DNA of 64,000 nucleotides from the NCBI GenBank assembly GCA_020073385.1, contig JAIQFH010000017.1:1-64000 (forward strand). The letters run 5' to 3'. Within the stretch, counting starts at the first letter, position 1. Every line of letters starts with the position of its first letter. Positions 24,541-33,308 of the stretch are shown here, in pieces. The notes beneath the pieces are model-generated. The model searched no databases. It saw only the letters and a list, made by a program, of their open reading frames with translations, and was not told the origin of the DNA. Source of the stretch: Terriglobia bacterium (lineage in GTDB: Bacteria; Acidobacteriota; Terriglobia; Terriglobales; Acidobacteriaceae). The position numbers and the translations under genes were made by a program.

Positions 24541-27306
24541 TCAGGCTTTCTCCAGCTGGGCATACTTCTCCACCAGCTTCTTCAAGCCGAAGCGTGGAAA
24601 TTGTACCGTAATCTTGGCTTCTTCGCCTTCTCCTTCGCGCTGATAGACCGTTCCCTCGCCGTACTTCGGGTGCCGCACCTTCTGTCCCGGACGAAAGCCG
24701 CGTTTGCCCGTAGGCTCCTCCACGGGATGAGCTTTGGGCACCGTAAACTTCTTGCCCCGGCTGGCGAAGAATTCGGCAATGTTCTCGATCGAGTTGTAGG
24801 CGCGGGCCGCAACCGTCGGCTTGGATGGGCGAGCGCTCCCCCGGTTCGCATCTCCCGCATGCCACGAAGCACTCTGATCTTCATCTTCATAGGAGTAATG
24901 CGATGCCCCGGAGTCGTAGTAGCTTGTGTGGGAACGGCCGCCCTCATTAGCCTGCCCTGAGCGACCGAAGGGAGTCGAATGGGTCCGGCGGAGCGAAGCT
25001 CCGCTGCTGCGGCGCGTGCCCAACTCCTCAATTAGTGATCCGGGCACTTCTTCCAGGAAACGCGACGGCACACTGGCCTCGGGCAGATCAGTCCCATACC
25101 GACGCCGATACACAGCCCGCGTCAGAATCAACTGATCCATCGCGCGCGTCATGCCGACATAACACAGCCGCCGCTCTTCCTCGATGTCTTCGGGAACCAG
25201 CATGGTGCGCGAATGCGGAAACAGCCCTTCTTCCAGCCCGCTGAGAAACACCAGGGGAAACTCCAGTCCCTTCGCGGCGTGCAGGCTCATCAGCGTGATC
25301 TGCGCGCGCTCATCGTAATCGTCAGCATCGGCCACCAGCGCCGCGTGATCGAGAAACTGGTCGAGCGTTTCCGCACGGTCCCGCGAATCCATCGCCGCAT
25401 TCACCAACTCGCGCAAATTTTCGATGCGCGAATACGCCTCCGGCGTGTCCTCTTCCTCGAGCAGCTTCATGTATCCCGTGCGGTCGATCAGGAATTTGAG
25501 AACGTCAGCAGTGCTGACCGTAGGCGCAGGAAATGAACTGTCTGCCGCAGCATCCGTGGCATCGCCCGGCGTCGCGCTGTCGTTCGTAGCGCCGGCCTCC
25601 GGCCGGCTGTCGGGGAGGCGTCCCGCCTCCCCATCGTCAGTCGAAGACGCTGCCGCGTTCTCCCCAAAATCAAACGAAAAATTCCCAAACTCCTGAGGAT
25701 CAAACGCAGCGGCATCCGCTTTATCAGTGACAGGTTCCTCAGCAGCCGCAACGATCTCCACTTCTGTCTCCGGTGCCTCTGCTGTCTGCTCCAGTTGCTC
25801 GGTAAACGTACCCAGCAGCATCGCCCGCCCATCCTCAATCAGTTGCTGGAAACTCTTCAGCGACCCCAGCGCTCGCGGCGGCACCAGTTGCCGCTTCACC
25901 GCCTCCCCGATCGCTCCCCACATCGAGAATCCCGCTCCCAGCGCCAATTGCTCCAGCGTGTCGAGCGTTCCCTTGCCAATGCCGCGTGCCGGAGTATTGA
26001 TCACACGTAACAGCGAGATCGTGTCATCCGGATTCTGAATGACCTTCAGGTACGAGATCATGTCCTTGATCTCGGCGCGCTCGTAGAACGAAAAGCCGCC
26101 GACTACGTGATACTTCAGCCCGTACCGCCGCATCGCTTCTTCAAACAGTCGCGACTGCGAATTGGTGCGATACAGCACCGCCGCCCGCGGCGTCTCCCCG
26201 CGCTCGTTTGCTTCGCGGAGATACCGTGCAATCCAGTCCGCGGCAAACAGCGCTTCATTCTCGCCATCCGGCGCTTCGTAGTATCCGATCTTCGTGCCGC
26301 CTTGCCGCGACGTCCAAAGATTCTTCCCCTTGCGCCGCACGTTATTCGCCACCACCGCCGACGCCGCCTGCAGAATGTTCTGCGTCGAGCGATAGTTCTG
26401 CTCCAACCGGATGATTTTCGCCTCAGGAAAGTCCTGCTCAAACTCCAGAATGTTGCGAATGTCCGCCCCGCGCCAGGAATAAATCGACTGGTCTTCATCA
26501 CCGACTGCGCAAACGTTGTGCCGCTCCCCGGCCAACATTCGCATGAGTTCATACTGCGGCCGGTTCGTGTCCTGATATTCGTCGATCAGCAGATACTGAA
26601 ATCGCTTGTTGTAGTACTCGCGAACGTGCGGCGCCGACTTCAGCAGCCGCACCGCCTCGAGCAGCAGATCATCGAAGTCGAGCGCGTTGGCCTTGCGCAG
26701 TTCTTTCCGATACTCCTCGTACAGATGCGCAACCTTCTCCGTCTTGGGATCCGCCGAGTTCAGATAAAGCTCCTGCGGATCGAGCATATGATTTTTCGCC
26801 CATGAAATCCGGCCGAGCACCGTGCGTGGGGTCAATTCCTTATCGTCGACACCCAACCGCTTCATGACCGACTTCACAACGGATTGCTGATCACTCTCAT
26901 CGTAGATCACGAAATTCTTCGTGTGCCCGATCGGCGGCTGTCCCGGCACGGTTGAAGGAATCCGCATCGCCTCAATGTCGCGCCGCAACATCCGCACGCA
27001 GAACGAATGAAACGTCGAGATCACCGGCTTGGCGATGCTCAGCCCGCCCACCAGTTTGTCGACACGCTCGCCCATCTCCGCCGCGGCCTTGTTCGTGAAC
27101 GTCATGGCCAGAATCGATTCCGGCATCACGCCCTTGTGCTCAATCAGATAAGCGATCCGGTAGGTGATGACGCGCGTCTTCCCGCTCCCCGCGCCGGCCA
27201 GAATGAGCACCGGCCCCTCGGTCGTCTCAACAGCCTCAAGCTGTTGCGGATTCAATTGGTCAAGAAAAGACAATGCGGAAAGTGGCTCCGGGAGTTGCTT
27301 GTCCAA
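24541..27306 (-). CDS. pcrA: ATP-dependent DNA helicase PcrA/UvrD
   Basis: Superfamily 1A 3'-5' helicase for repair and replication-conflict removal. Walker A GAGSGKTR at 38-45, the DEYQDTN Walker B motif near 240, QNYRST, VHxxKGLEF-like LHAAKGLEFPLV, and the GMTRA motif in the C-terminal region. The C-terminal KVRHPKYGEGTVYQREGEGE segment is the Tudor-like RNA polymerase-binding domain of PcrA. At 921 residues it is longer than usual (about 730-780). The extra part is an acidic, Ala/Asp/Ser-rich insert at about 500-600 containing a family D repeat read in frame. The apparent start is a TTG at 27306; no clear ribosome binding site. Confidence 0.9.
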   Translation of the reverse strand: MDKQLPEPLSALSFLDQLNPQQLEAVETTEGPVLILAGAGSGKTRVITYRIAYLIEHKGVMPESILAMTFTNKAAAEMGERVDKLVGGLSIAKPVISTFHSFCVRMLRRDIEAMRIPSTVPGQPPIGHTKNFVIYDESDQQSVVKSVMKRLGVDDKELTPRTVLGRISWAKNHMLDPQELYLNSADPKTEKVAHLYEEYRKELRKANALDFDDLLLEAVRLLKSAPHVREYYNKRFQYLLIDEYQDTNRPQYELMRMLAGERHNVCAVGDEDQSIYSWRGADIRNILEFEQDFPEAKIIRLEQNYRSTQNILQAASAVVANNVRRKGKNLWTSRQGGTKIGYYEAPDGENEALFAADWIARYLREANERGETPRAAVLYRTNSQSRLFEEAMRRYGLKYHVVGGFSFYERAEIKDMISYLKVIQNPDDTISLLRVINTPARGIGKGTLDTLEQLALGAGFSMWGAIGEAVKRQLVPPRALGSLKSFQQLIEDGRAMLLGTFTEQLEQTAEAPETEVEIVAAAEEPVTDKADAAAFDPQEFGNFSFDFGENAAASSTDDGEAGRLPDSRPEAGATNDSATPGDATDAAADSSFPAPTVSTADVLKFLIDRTGYMKLLEEEDTPEAYSRIENLRELVNAAMDSRDRAETLDQFLDHAALVADADDYDERAQITLMSLHAAKGLEFPLVFLSGLEEGLFPHSRTMLVPEDIEEERRLCYVGMTRAMDQLILTRAVYRRRYGTDLPEASVPSRFLEEVPGSLIEELGTRRSSGASLRRTHSTPFGRSGQANEGGRSHTSYYDSGASHYSYEDEDQSASWHAGDANRGSARPSKPTVAARAYNSIENIAEFFASRGKKFTVPKAHPVEEPTGKRGFRPGQKVRHPKYGEGTVYQREGEGEEAKITVQFPRFGLKKLVEKYAQLEKA
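25586..25632 (+). repeat. Family D repeat inside pcrA reading frame
   Basis: GTAGCGCCGGCCTCCGGCC, GGCTGTCGGGGAGGCG, CGCCTCCCC: both stems are intact and closely match the intergenic copy at 8875-8921. On the coding (minus) strand it supplies GEAGRLPDSRPEAGATN of the acidic insert without breaking the frame. Confidence 0.8.
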
Positions 27307-27346
27307 TTTTACAGGACATGTGGAACGGCCGTTTTCTCAGAGGACA

Positions 27347-27390
27347 TGTGGGGACAGCCGCCTCGGCTGTCCGTCGAGCGAAGCTCGACC
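27347..27390 (+). repeat. Family A double-hairpin, copy 4 (best preserved)
   Basis: TGTGGGGACAGCCGCC, CGGCTGTCCG, TCGAGCGAAGCTCGACC: both hairpins perfect. A degenerate partial copy (ACATGTGGAACGGCCG) sits just before it at about 27315. Confidence 0.8.
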
Positions 27391-27617
27391 CGCCTGCCAC
27401 ATCAAGCCACGCGGAGCGATTCCTCTCACTGCACACAAATATCGCCCGCAAGCCACGCATCCCCCCACGTTCTTTCCACGGAGTCGACATGGGCGGCGCG
27501 CCCGGTCCGGGTTACACCCGTAACTCGAACACGCCTCTCCCTTGAGAGTGGGCGCGGCTGCCCTGCAGAGTCTGAGTCGATACGTCTTGTTTCGCGGATT
27601 TGAGAAGCAACACCAGC

Positions 27618-27708
27618 CGCGGAACGGCGGAAGAATGCAGCCCACAGCGCAAGCTGTGCGTAGCAAACTGCAAATCTGGCCAAGCCCCGAAGGGGCGACA
27701 GAAAACGA
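27618..27708 (+). repeat. Family E composite repeat, copy 1
   Basis: CGGAAGAATGCAGCCC, ACAGCGCAAGCTGTGCG, then GCCCCGAAGGGGCGACAG. Three other copies at 43553, 50704 and 61699 (the last two inverted). It ends about 25 bases before the start of the ARPP-1 gene. The 27307-27734 gap holds only repeats. Confidence 0.7.
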
Positions 27709-27734
27709 CGCAGACTCACGAAGGAGAAGCCGCT

Positions 27735-28883
27735 ATGAATCCGAAGAGTTTCATTGCCGTGATGGTGCTGTTGCTCGTTGCCGGATTTGTGATGATCGAT
27801 CACCACCCCGCCCGCGCCGGAGAAGTCAATCCCACTTCCGGCTACAAGGTCCTAGAGCCTATTCGCCATGGCAACCTGACGGTGTTTCCCGTGGTCGCAG
27901 CGAAAAGCTATCCCACCGGAGAATTCCTTACCCTGGATGAAGGCCTGCACTCCGGCGAAGTCATCGTGACCGAAGCCGGAAGTGTGCAAGGACTGATCCG
28001 CCGCCACGGCGCTCCCGTGGTCCGTCACGATGGCGCGGAAGTGAATCGCCTCGTGCTGGTCAACAATTCCAAGCGCCCATTGTTATTGTTAGCCGGAGAG
28101 ATCGTCAGCGGCGGCCGCCAAGATCGCGTGATCGGTAAAGACCGCATCGTTCCCCCGGAAAGCGATCCCGTGGATTTGAGCGTATTCTGCGTCGAGCCCG
28201 GACGCTGGGTTGCCACCACCGCGAACTTCGGCGCCTCAGAAGCGCTCTACGGGAAAAGCTCCGGCAGTTCCATCGGCGGGCCCGTTCCGATGGCAGCGAT
28301 GGCGCAGCCCTCAGTCCGCGGCAAAGCTATGGCCGAGAAAGATCAGAACCAGGTATGGGCCGAGGTCAACAAGCAGAAGGATGCTTTTATGTACCAGGTT
28401 CAGCCGGCCGCTCCTGTGGCTGCCCGTGAATTGGCGCAGACAAGTTCGTACGCGAAGGTCAATGAGAATCAGGAGGTTAAAAAATACGTCGACTCCGTCG
28501 CCAAGCCCATCGAACAGAGCTACCAGAGCTTGATCCATCAACTGCGAGATCGCAACGCCGTGGGAGTCGTCGTAGCCGTAAATGGCCGCATCATCTGGGC
28601 CGACGTTTTTGCCAGCACGGACCTGCTGAACAAATACTGGCCGAAGCTCGTCCGTTCCTACGCGTCAGAAGCGGTAGTAACTCGGGCGAAAGAAACCGAG
28701 GCCACCACAAAGCAAGCCGACGCATTTCTCGCCGACATGGAAGGACGCCGCGAAATGATCGAGAGTGAGCCCGGCATCTACCGCCACACCGAAGTGACTG
28801 GCGACGGATTCAAAGCGTTTTCGTTGACGTCACTGCTGCCAAAGACAGGATTCGAAGTCCACGTAGCGAAGATGGCAGACTAA
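27735..28883 (+). CDS. ARPP-1-type (DUF6569) exported protein
   Basis: About 382 residues from the ATG at 27735. N-terminal signal sequence or anchor (KSFIAVMVLLLVAGFVMI), then a globular region with LTLDEGLHSGEVIVTEAG, RLVLVNNSKRPLLLLAGEIVSGGRQDRVIGKD and FCVEPGRW, which recall the ARPP-1 (DUF6569) family, proteins of unknown function often near rhodanese or phosphatase genes. The middle has a Met/Gln-rich segment. AAGGAG precedes the start by eight bases. Role unknown; periplasmic location inferred. Confidence 0.7.
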   Translation: MNPKSFIAVMVLLLVAGFVMIDHHPARAGEVNPTSGYKVLEPIRHGNLTVFPVVAAKSYPTGEFLTLDEGLHSGEVIVTEAGSVQGLIRRHGAPVVRHDGAEVNRLVLVNNSKRPLLLLAGEIVSGGRQDRVIGKDRIVPPESDPVDLSVFCVEPGRWVATTANFGASEALYGKSSGSSIGGPVPMAAMAQPSVRGKAMAEKDQNQVWAEVNKQKDAFMYQVQPAAPVAARELAQTSSYAKVNENQEVKKYVDSVAKPIEQSYQSLIHQLRDRNAVGVVVAVNGRIIWADVFASTDLLNKYWPKLVRSYASEAVVTRAKETEATTKQADAFLADMEGRREMIESEPGIYRHTEVTGDGFKAFSLTSLLPKTGFEVHVAKMAD

Positions 28884-28906
28884 CAATCAACCAAATCACA
28901 CACCCA

Positions 28907-29008
28907 AATCGTAGAGACGTAGCTAGCTACATCTCTGCCGCCAGCGCCACGCATGTCGCCCTTTCACTATGCTGCCGGCAGAGACGTTGCAAGCAACGTC
29001 TCTACGAT
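28907..29008. repeat. Paired inverted palindromes (family I)
   Basis: CGTAGAGACGTAGCTAGCTA in one orientation at 28910 and GGCAGAGACGTTGCAAGCAA then CGTCTCTACGAT at 28979: each half is a near-palindrome and the two halves are also inverted copies of each other, giving a palindrome of palindromes between convergent genes. Confidence 0.65.
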
Positions 29009-29011
29009 GAG

Positions 29012-30016
29012 CTATTTCGCCGACTCGTACCAGCGCCGCCATGCTGCCGAATCTCGCGGCAACCGCTGATGAGTGATGTCCCCCAGCGCCTGGAACGCCC
29101 ATTCCCGTGTCTGTTCATCGAGCGAAGAATCATCCGTATAGTTCAACAATTGTGGAACGGCGGTCATCCGCTGCTCCGACGTAAACATGCCCGATTCCGC
29201 TAGGCTGCATGCGGCCCTCTCGCGCACCATTGGTGACGAATCGTCGTGCATAGTCGCCAGAAGAGGCTGAATAGCCTGATCGCTGCCGGCCACTGCCAAT
29301 CCCTCGACAGCCCATCGCCGCGAATCCGGATCGTCATCCTTCAAGTGATCCGCGAGCACCCCGGCGATTCGTTCGCTCTCGACTCCCCGGTTGGCCATTA
29401 ATCCAAGCGCCCAAAGCGCCCAGATCTTCTGACTATGGTCGGGCGAGTCGACGTTCTTCAACACAAACTCCAGACTCGCGGCATTCTTTGCGAGTCCGTA
29501 AGCGGCAAGCTCCACTTCAACGCCTGACTCCCGCACGCGCATGTCGTTCGAGTTCAGCGCCGCGGTGGTCAAAGAAGCAATCTGCGAGTTCCACTGAACT
29601 TTTCCATTCCAGCGATCGACGCGTGACGAAATCTGCTCCACCGCTCCCTGCGAATGCCCCACAGCTAGTTCCAGGAGTGTCTCCGCCTGCTTCTGCGGCT
29701 TCATGCGATCGATTTGAGGCAAGTCCCTGGCCGATACAGGCTCGCTCGAGCGCGAGGGAACTGAGTTGGGCCAAATCGGATGAGTCTTGGTCATTCCCAC
29801 GATGAGGGCTGCGACCATCCCCACGACGGCGGCGATCAAATGCGCTGAGCGTAATCCGGACCCTCGCGACGGGGCCGGCGCATTGCCGGTCCCAAGTCCC
29901 GCAATATCCGACCCCGGCCCGAGCGTGCCGTAATCTGGCGTAGGCTGAAGACGCGGATCGATCGGTCCCGCCTTCGCGGTTGGCGACACTGTGGGAAATG
30001 GCGACGGAACATCCAT
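29012..30016 (-). CDS. HEAT-repeat membrane protein
   Basis: 334 residues from the ATG at 30016 (MDVPSPFPTV). A Pro/Gly-rich cytoplasmic N-terminus, one membrane helix at about residues 58-78 (LIAAVVGMVAALIVG), then HEAT-like alpha-solenoid repeats from about 190, e.g. QKIWALWALGLMANRG, SRRWAVEGLAVAGSDQAIQP and SPMVRERAACSLAESG. HEAT repeats mediate protein-protein contacts; no catalytic motif is seen. Single gene, divergent from the YVTN protein. Confidence 0.75.
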   Translation of the reverse strand: MDVPSPFPTVSPTAKAGPIDPRLQPTPDYGTLGPGSDIAGLGTGNAPAPSRGSGLRSAHLIAAVVGMVAALIVGMTKTHPIWPNSVPSRSSEPVSARDLPQIDRMKPQKQAETLLELAVGHSQGAVEQISSRVDRWNGKVQWNSQIASLTTAALNSNDMRVRESGVEVELAAYGLAKNAASLEFVLKNVDSPDHSQKIWALWALGLMANRGVESERIAGVLADHLKDDDPDSRRWAVEGLAVAGSDQAIQPLLATMHDDSSPMVRERAACSLAESGMFTSEQRMTAVPQLLNYTDDSSLDEQTREWAFQALGDITHQRLPRDSAAWRRWYESAK

Positions 30017-30185
30017 ATATAAGAAGTCTAGGTTGCCCTCCAAAATGCGGTAAAGTTACTTTCGAGTTGAATTGATTTAATTGCGTGTAATTTCAGCCTA
30101 ATTTCAGCTCAGTGCCTTAACCTGGAATTCGCGGTCGCGGAAAGGGGCACCGACTCGCGAAAGCAGCCGACTGACAGGAGGAATC

Positions 30186-31220
30186 ATGTCCAGAAAGTGC
30201 AAGTGGCTGGTAACGGTTTTCAGCGTGTCCCTGGCGGCCCTGGCTGTGGCCGCCGCTGGTCCGGGATACCATGTGACAACAACTTACAAAGTCGGTGGCG
30301 ACGGTGGCTGGGATTACCTCACCGCCGATGCGAGCGCGCGCCGTCTCTACATCTCGCGCGGCACCCACGTCATCGTTCTTGATCTTGACTCCGGCAAGAA
30401 TGTCGGCGACATCCCCGACACCCCCGGCGTCCATGGAATTGCTCTCGCGCCAGACCTCGGACGCGGCTTCACCAGCAACGGCCGCGAAGGCACCGTCACT
30501 ATTTTCGATATCAACACCCTGAAACCCATCGGCGAGAAGGTGAAAGCCGGCGAGAATCCCGACGCGATTCTCTACGATCCCGCAACCAAACGAGTCTTCA
30601 CCTTCAACGGACGCAGCGCCGATTCCACCGCCATCGACGCCGCCACCGGCAAAGTGCTGGGCACGATCAAGCTCGACGGCAAGCCCGAGTTCGCCGCCAG
30701 CGATGCCAAGGGCACAGTCTTTGTCAACATCGAAGACAAGAGCGAGTTGACCGCAATCGATCCCAACAAGCTGGAAGTGAAGGCCAAGTGGCCGCTCACG
30801 CCCTGCACCGAGCCCAGCGGATTGGCCATCGACCGCAAGAACCACCGCCTGTTCGTCGGCTGCGATAACAAGATGATGGCCGTGGTCGATGCCGACAGCG
30901 GGAAAGTACTTGCGACTCCGGCAATCGGCGAAGGTGTCGACGCCACCGCGTACGATGACGAAACCGGACTGGCATTCGCCTCCTGTGGCCAGGATGGGGT
31001 CCTCACCGTGGTGAAGCAGGAGTCTCCCGACAAGTACAGCGTCGCGGAGAATGTCCCCACACAGAAGAGCGCTCGCACAATGGCTCTCGATACGAAGACG
31101 CACAACGTCTACACGGTCGCGGCAAAGTTCGGCCCGCGTCCCGCTCCCACGCCCCAGAATCCCCGTGGCTATCCGCCGATCCTCCCCGACAGCTTCGTAG
31201 TGCTGGTAGTCAGCAATTAG
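30186..31220 (+). CDS. Exported YVTN/YncE-like beta-propeller protein
   Basis: 344 residues, ACAGGAGG before the ATG. Signal peptide (WLVTVFSVSLAALAVAAAG), then about seven WD/YVTN-type repeats: DYLTADASARRLYISRGTHVIVLDLDSGKNVG, GRGFTSNGREGTVTIFDI, AIDPNKLEVKAKW, AVVDADSGKVLATPAIGEG and so on, ending in a hydrophobic strand. YncE-like propellers are periplasmic or secreted and of unclear function, sometimes surface layer or DNA-binding. No operon partner. Confidence 0.82.
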   Translation: MSRKCKWLVTVFSVSLAALAVAAAGPGYHVTTTYKVGGDGGWDYLTADASARRLYISRGTHVIVLDLDSGKNVGDIPDTPGVHGIALAPDLGRGFTSNGREGTVTIFDINTLKPIGEKVKAGENPDAILYDPATKRVFTFNGRSADSTAIDAATGKVLGTIKLDGKPEFAASDAKGTVFVNIEDKSELTAIDPNKLEVKAKWPLTPCTEPSGLAIDRKNHRLFVGCDNKMMAVVDADSGKVLATPAIGEGVDATAYDDETGLAFASCGQDGVLTVVKQESPDKYSVAENVPTQKSARTMALDTKTHNVYTVAAKFGPRPAPTPQNPRGYPPILPDSFVVLVVSN

Positions 31221-31239
31221 AAAGGAGTATCGGCGCTCA

Positions 31240-31283
31240 TGTGGCGACAGCCGCCTCGGCTGTCCGGCGAGGCGAAGCGAGCC
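31240..31283 (+). repeat. Family A double-hairpin, copy 5
   Basis: TGTGGCGACAGCCGCC, CGGCTGTCCGGCG, GGCGAAGCGAGCC: placed 20 bases after the YVTN stop. Confidence 0.75.
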
Positions 31284-31301
31284 GCTGGGGACTAATTACT
31301 G

Positions 31302-31357
31302 AGTGCCCCACGCGTGTCGCGTTGTGCGCGACAGGGTGGGGGGTTTGACTTTCTGGT
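31302..31357 (+). repeat. Family C repeat, copy 4
   Basis: GTGCCCCACGCGTGTCGCG, TTGTGCGCGACAGGGTGGGG, TTTGACTTTCTGG. Stacked directly after a family A copy, upstream of galU. Confidence 0.75.
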
Positions 31358-31485
31358 CAGCAACTCCCAACGCGAATTTCGACATCCAAGTCCATTCGTG
31401 CCCGAAGACATCGCGTACGTATGTAACGACCAGTTACAATGATCCGACCCCGGTAGCGCCAGGCCAACGACTGACGACCGCCCCC

Positions 31486-32364
31486 ATGACCATGAAAGTC
31501 CGCAAAGCCGTGTTCCCCGCCGCCGGACTGGGCACCCGCTTCCTGCCCGCCACCAAAGCCCAGCCCAAAGAGATGCTCCCGATAGTCGACAAGCCCATCA
31601 TCCAATACGGCGTCGAAGAGGCCATGGCTTCCGGCTGCGACCAGATCGTCATCATCACCGGACGGGGCAAACAGTCGATCGAAGATCACTTCGACGTCAG
31701 TTACGAACTCGAGAAAATGCTCGAGGAGCGCGGCAAGCACGACCTGCTGAAGATCGTCCACTCCATCTCCGACATGATGCACGTGGCCTACGTCCGGCAG
31801 AAAGAGGCGCTCGGCCTGGGCCATGCCGTGCTCATGGCGCGCGAACTGGTCGGCGACGAACCTTTCGCCGTGCTGCTCGCCGATGACGTCATCGACAATC
31901 CCGTCCCGGCGCTGAAGCAGATGGTCAACGTGTTCAACGAGAAGCAGTGCAGCATCATCGCCGCGCAGGTGGTCGAAGGCAAGATGATCTCTTCCTACGG
32001 TGTCTTCGATGCGCAGCCTGCCCAAGGATTCAACGGGCGCCTCTTCGAAATCCGCAACATGGTGGAAAAGCCGAAGTATGAAGAAGCTCCATCGAACCTT
32101 GCCGTGATCGGCCGCTACATTCTTACGCCGGGAATCTTCGAGTGCCTGGCGAGGATTCAGGCCGGCGCCGGCGGCGAACTGCAACTCACCGACGGCATGC
32201 GCATGCTGCTCAAGAAAGAAAAGATGTACGCCTACGTCTACGAAGGCAAGCGTTACGACACCGGCGACAAGCTGGGATTCCTGAAGGCCACGGTAGAATT
32301 CGCCCTGAAGCGCTCAGACCTCGGCGGCCCCTTCCGCGAATATCTGAAGAGCCTGAACCTGTAA
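31486..32364 (+). CDS. galU: UTP-glucose-1-phosphate uridylyltransferase
   Basis: Makes UDP-glucose from UTP and glucose 1-phosphate for polysaccharide and outer-membrane sugar synthesis. About 292 residues from ATG at 31486 or 31492 (MTMKVRKAVFPAAG); the longer upstream frame is repeat-derived. The nucleotide-binding N-terminus GLGTRFLPATKA, then KPIIQYGVEEA, LLADDVI for the nucleotide-sugar site, EKPKYEEAPSNLAVIGRYIL and LTDGM near the end are all diagnostic. Length is normal. Enclosed by stacked repeats on both sides. Confidence 0.92.
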   Translation: MTMKVRKAVFPAAGLGTRFLPATKAQPKEMLPIVDKPIIQYGVEEAMASGCDQIVIITGRGKQSIEDHFDVSYELEKMLEERGKHDLLKIVHSISDMMHVAYVRQKEALGLGHAVLMARELVGDEPFAVLLADDVIDNPVPALKQMVNVFNEKQCSIIAAQVVEGKMISSYGVFDAQPAQGFNGRLFEIRNMVEKPKYEEAPSNLAVIGRYILTPGIFECLARIQAGAGGELQLTDGMRMLLKKEKMYAYVYEGKRYDTGDKLGFLKATVEFALKRSDLGGPFREYLKSLNL

Positions 32365-32378
32365 GTGAGATGAATCGG

Positions 32379-32432
32379 GTGCCCCATCCTTGTCGCGTTC
32401 TATGCGACAGAGCGGAGACTTTGACTTCCTGG
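32379..32432 (+). repeat. Family C repeat, copy 5
   Basis: GTGCCCCATCCTTGTCGCG, TTCTATGCGACAGAGCGG, AGACTTTGACTTCC. First of three stacked repeats (C, A, G) between galU and purE. Confidence 0.75.
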
Positions 32433-32448
32433 GAAGCGCCTCAACACA

Positions 32449-32494
32449 TGTGGCGACAGCCGCCTCGGCTGTCGTGCGAAGCGAAGCGAGCCCC
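32449..32494 (+). repeat. Family A double-hairpin, copy 6
   Basis: TGTGGCGACAGCCGCC, CGGCTGTCGTGCG, AAGCGAAGCGAGCC. Second of the stack downstream of galU. Confidence 0.75.
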
Positions 32495-32505
32495 CGGCAG
32501 ACAGA

Positions 32506-32606
32506 CAATTTCAGATTGCAGATTTCAGATTGCAGATTGCAGATTTTCAGATCATAGATTCCGCAAGCCTTTTGACCTTAAATCTGAAATCTACAATCTA
32601 AAATCG
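32506..32606. repeat. Family G word-hairpin between galU and purE
   Basis: Left arm of CAGATTTCAGATTGCAGATT words, right arm AAATCTGAAATCTACAATCT, complementary around TCCGCAAGCC. It ends close to the purE stop and could terminate both convergent transcripts. Confidence 0.7.
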
Positions 32607-32612
32607 CTTTTC

Positions 32613-33116
32613 TTACTTCTGCATTTCCCTGAGCTTCTTAGACTTCTCCTCCACACCCCGCGCCAGCTTCTCCTTGTGCGAGTGCATCTTCTTCGCAATC
32701 CCCTCATCCGCCAGCCCAATCATCTGCGCCGCGAGAATCCCCGCATTCGTCGCACCAGGTTTGCCGATGGCGACCGTCGCCACCGGAATCCCCGCCGGCA
32801 TCTGCACAGTCGAAAGCAACGAGTCCATCCCATTCAGCGACGTCGAAGGAATCGGCACTCCAATCACCGGCAGAATCGTATGGGCCGCAATGACTCCTGC
32901 CAGGTGCGCCGCCCCACCGGCACCGGCGATGATGACTTTGATACCGCGCTCCGCCGCCTTCTTAGCAAAATCCGCGCTCCGGTCGGGTGAACGATGCGCC
33001 GAAGTCACATCAATCTCATACGCGATGCCGAAGTCGTCCAGCGCCTTCCCCGCTTCGCGCATGATTTCCAGATCGGAATCACTCCCCATCACAATCGAAA
33101 CCAGTGGCTCGTTCAT
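32613..33116 (-). CDS. purE: N5-carboxyaminoimidazole ribonucleotide mutase
   Basis: Purine biosynthesis: moves the carboxyl of N5-CAIR to give CAIR. 167 residues from the ATG at 33116 (MNEPLVSIVMGSDSDLEIM), after GAGGAGATC; the upstream frame is a family B repeat. Class I signature GSDSDLEIM, SAHRSPDR (active-site His), and GAGGAAHLAGVIAAHT, LPVIGVPIPSTSLNGMDSLL. Downstream of purD in the same direction with only repeats between; purK is not here. Confidence 0.92.
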   Translation of the reverse strand: MNEPLVSIVMGSDSDLEIMREAGKALDDFGIAYEIDVTSAHRSPDRSADFAKKAAERGIKVIIAGAGGAAHLAGVIAAHTILPVIGVPIPSTSLNGMDSLLSTVQMPAGIPVATVAIGKPGATNAGILAAQMIGLADEGIAKKMHSHKEKLARGVEEKSKKLREMQK

Positions 33117-33166
33117 TGATCTCCTCTGAGAGGTATTGGGATTGTCATCCCGAAAATATTTGAATT

Positions 33167-33229
33167 TGTCATCCTGAGCGAAGGTTTGTTTCGCGAAGCG
33201 AAGCAAACCGCAGTCGAAGGATCCCTACC
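33167..33229 (+). repeat. Family B repeat, copy 3
   Basis: TGTCATCCTGAGCGAAGGTT, then GCGAAGCGAAGC, CGCAGTCGAAGGATCCCTACC. Between purE and purD, directly followed by a family C copy. Confidence 0.8.
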
Positions 33230-33239
33230 GCTCTGCCGA

Positions 33240-33281
33240 GTGCCCCGCTTCTGGCTGGTTTTGCCAGAAGTTCGTTCTCGG
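33240..33281 (+). repeat. Family C repeat, copy 6
   Basis: GTGCCCCGCTTCTGGCTGG, TTTTGCCAGAAG: stem CTTCTGGC/GCCAGAAG around TGGTTTT. Stacked after family B between purE and purD. Confidence 0.7.
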
Positions 33282-33308
33282 TACTCGGGACTCAGGGCTC
33301 GCAACTAA

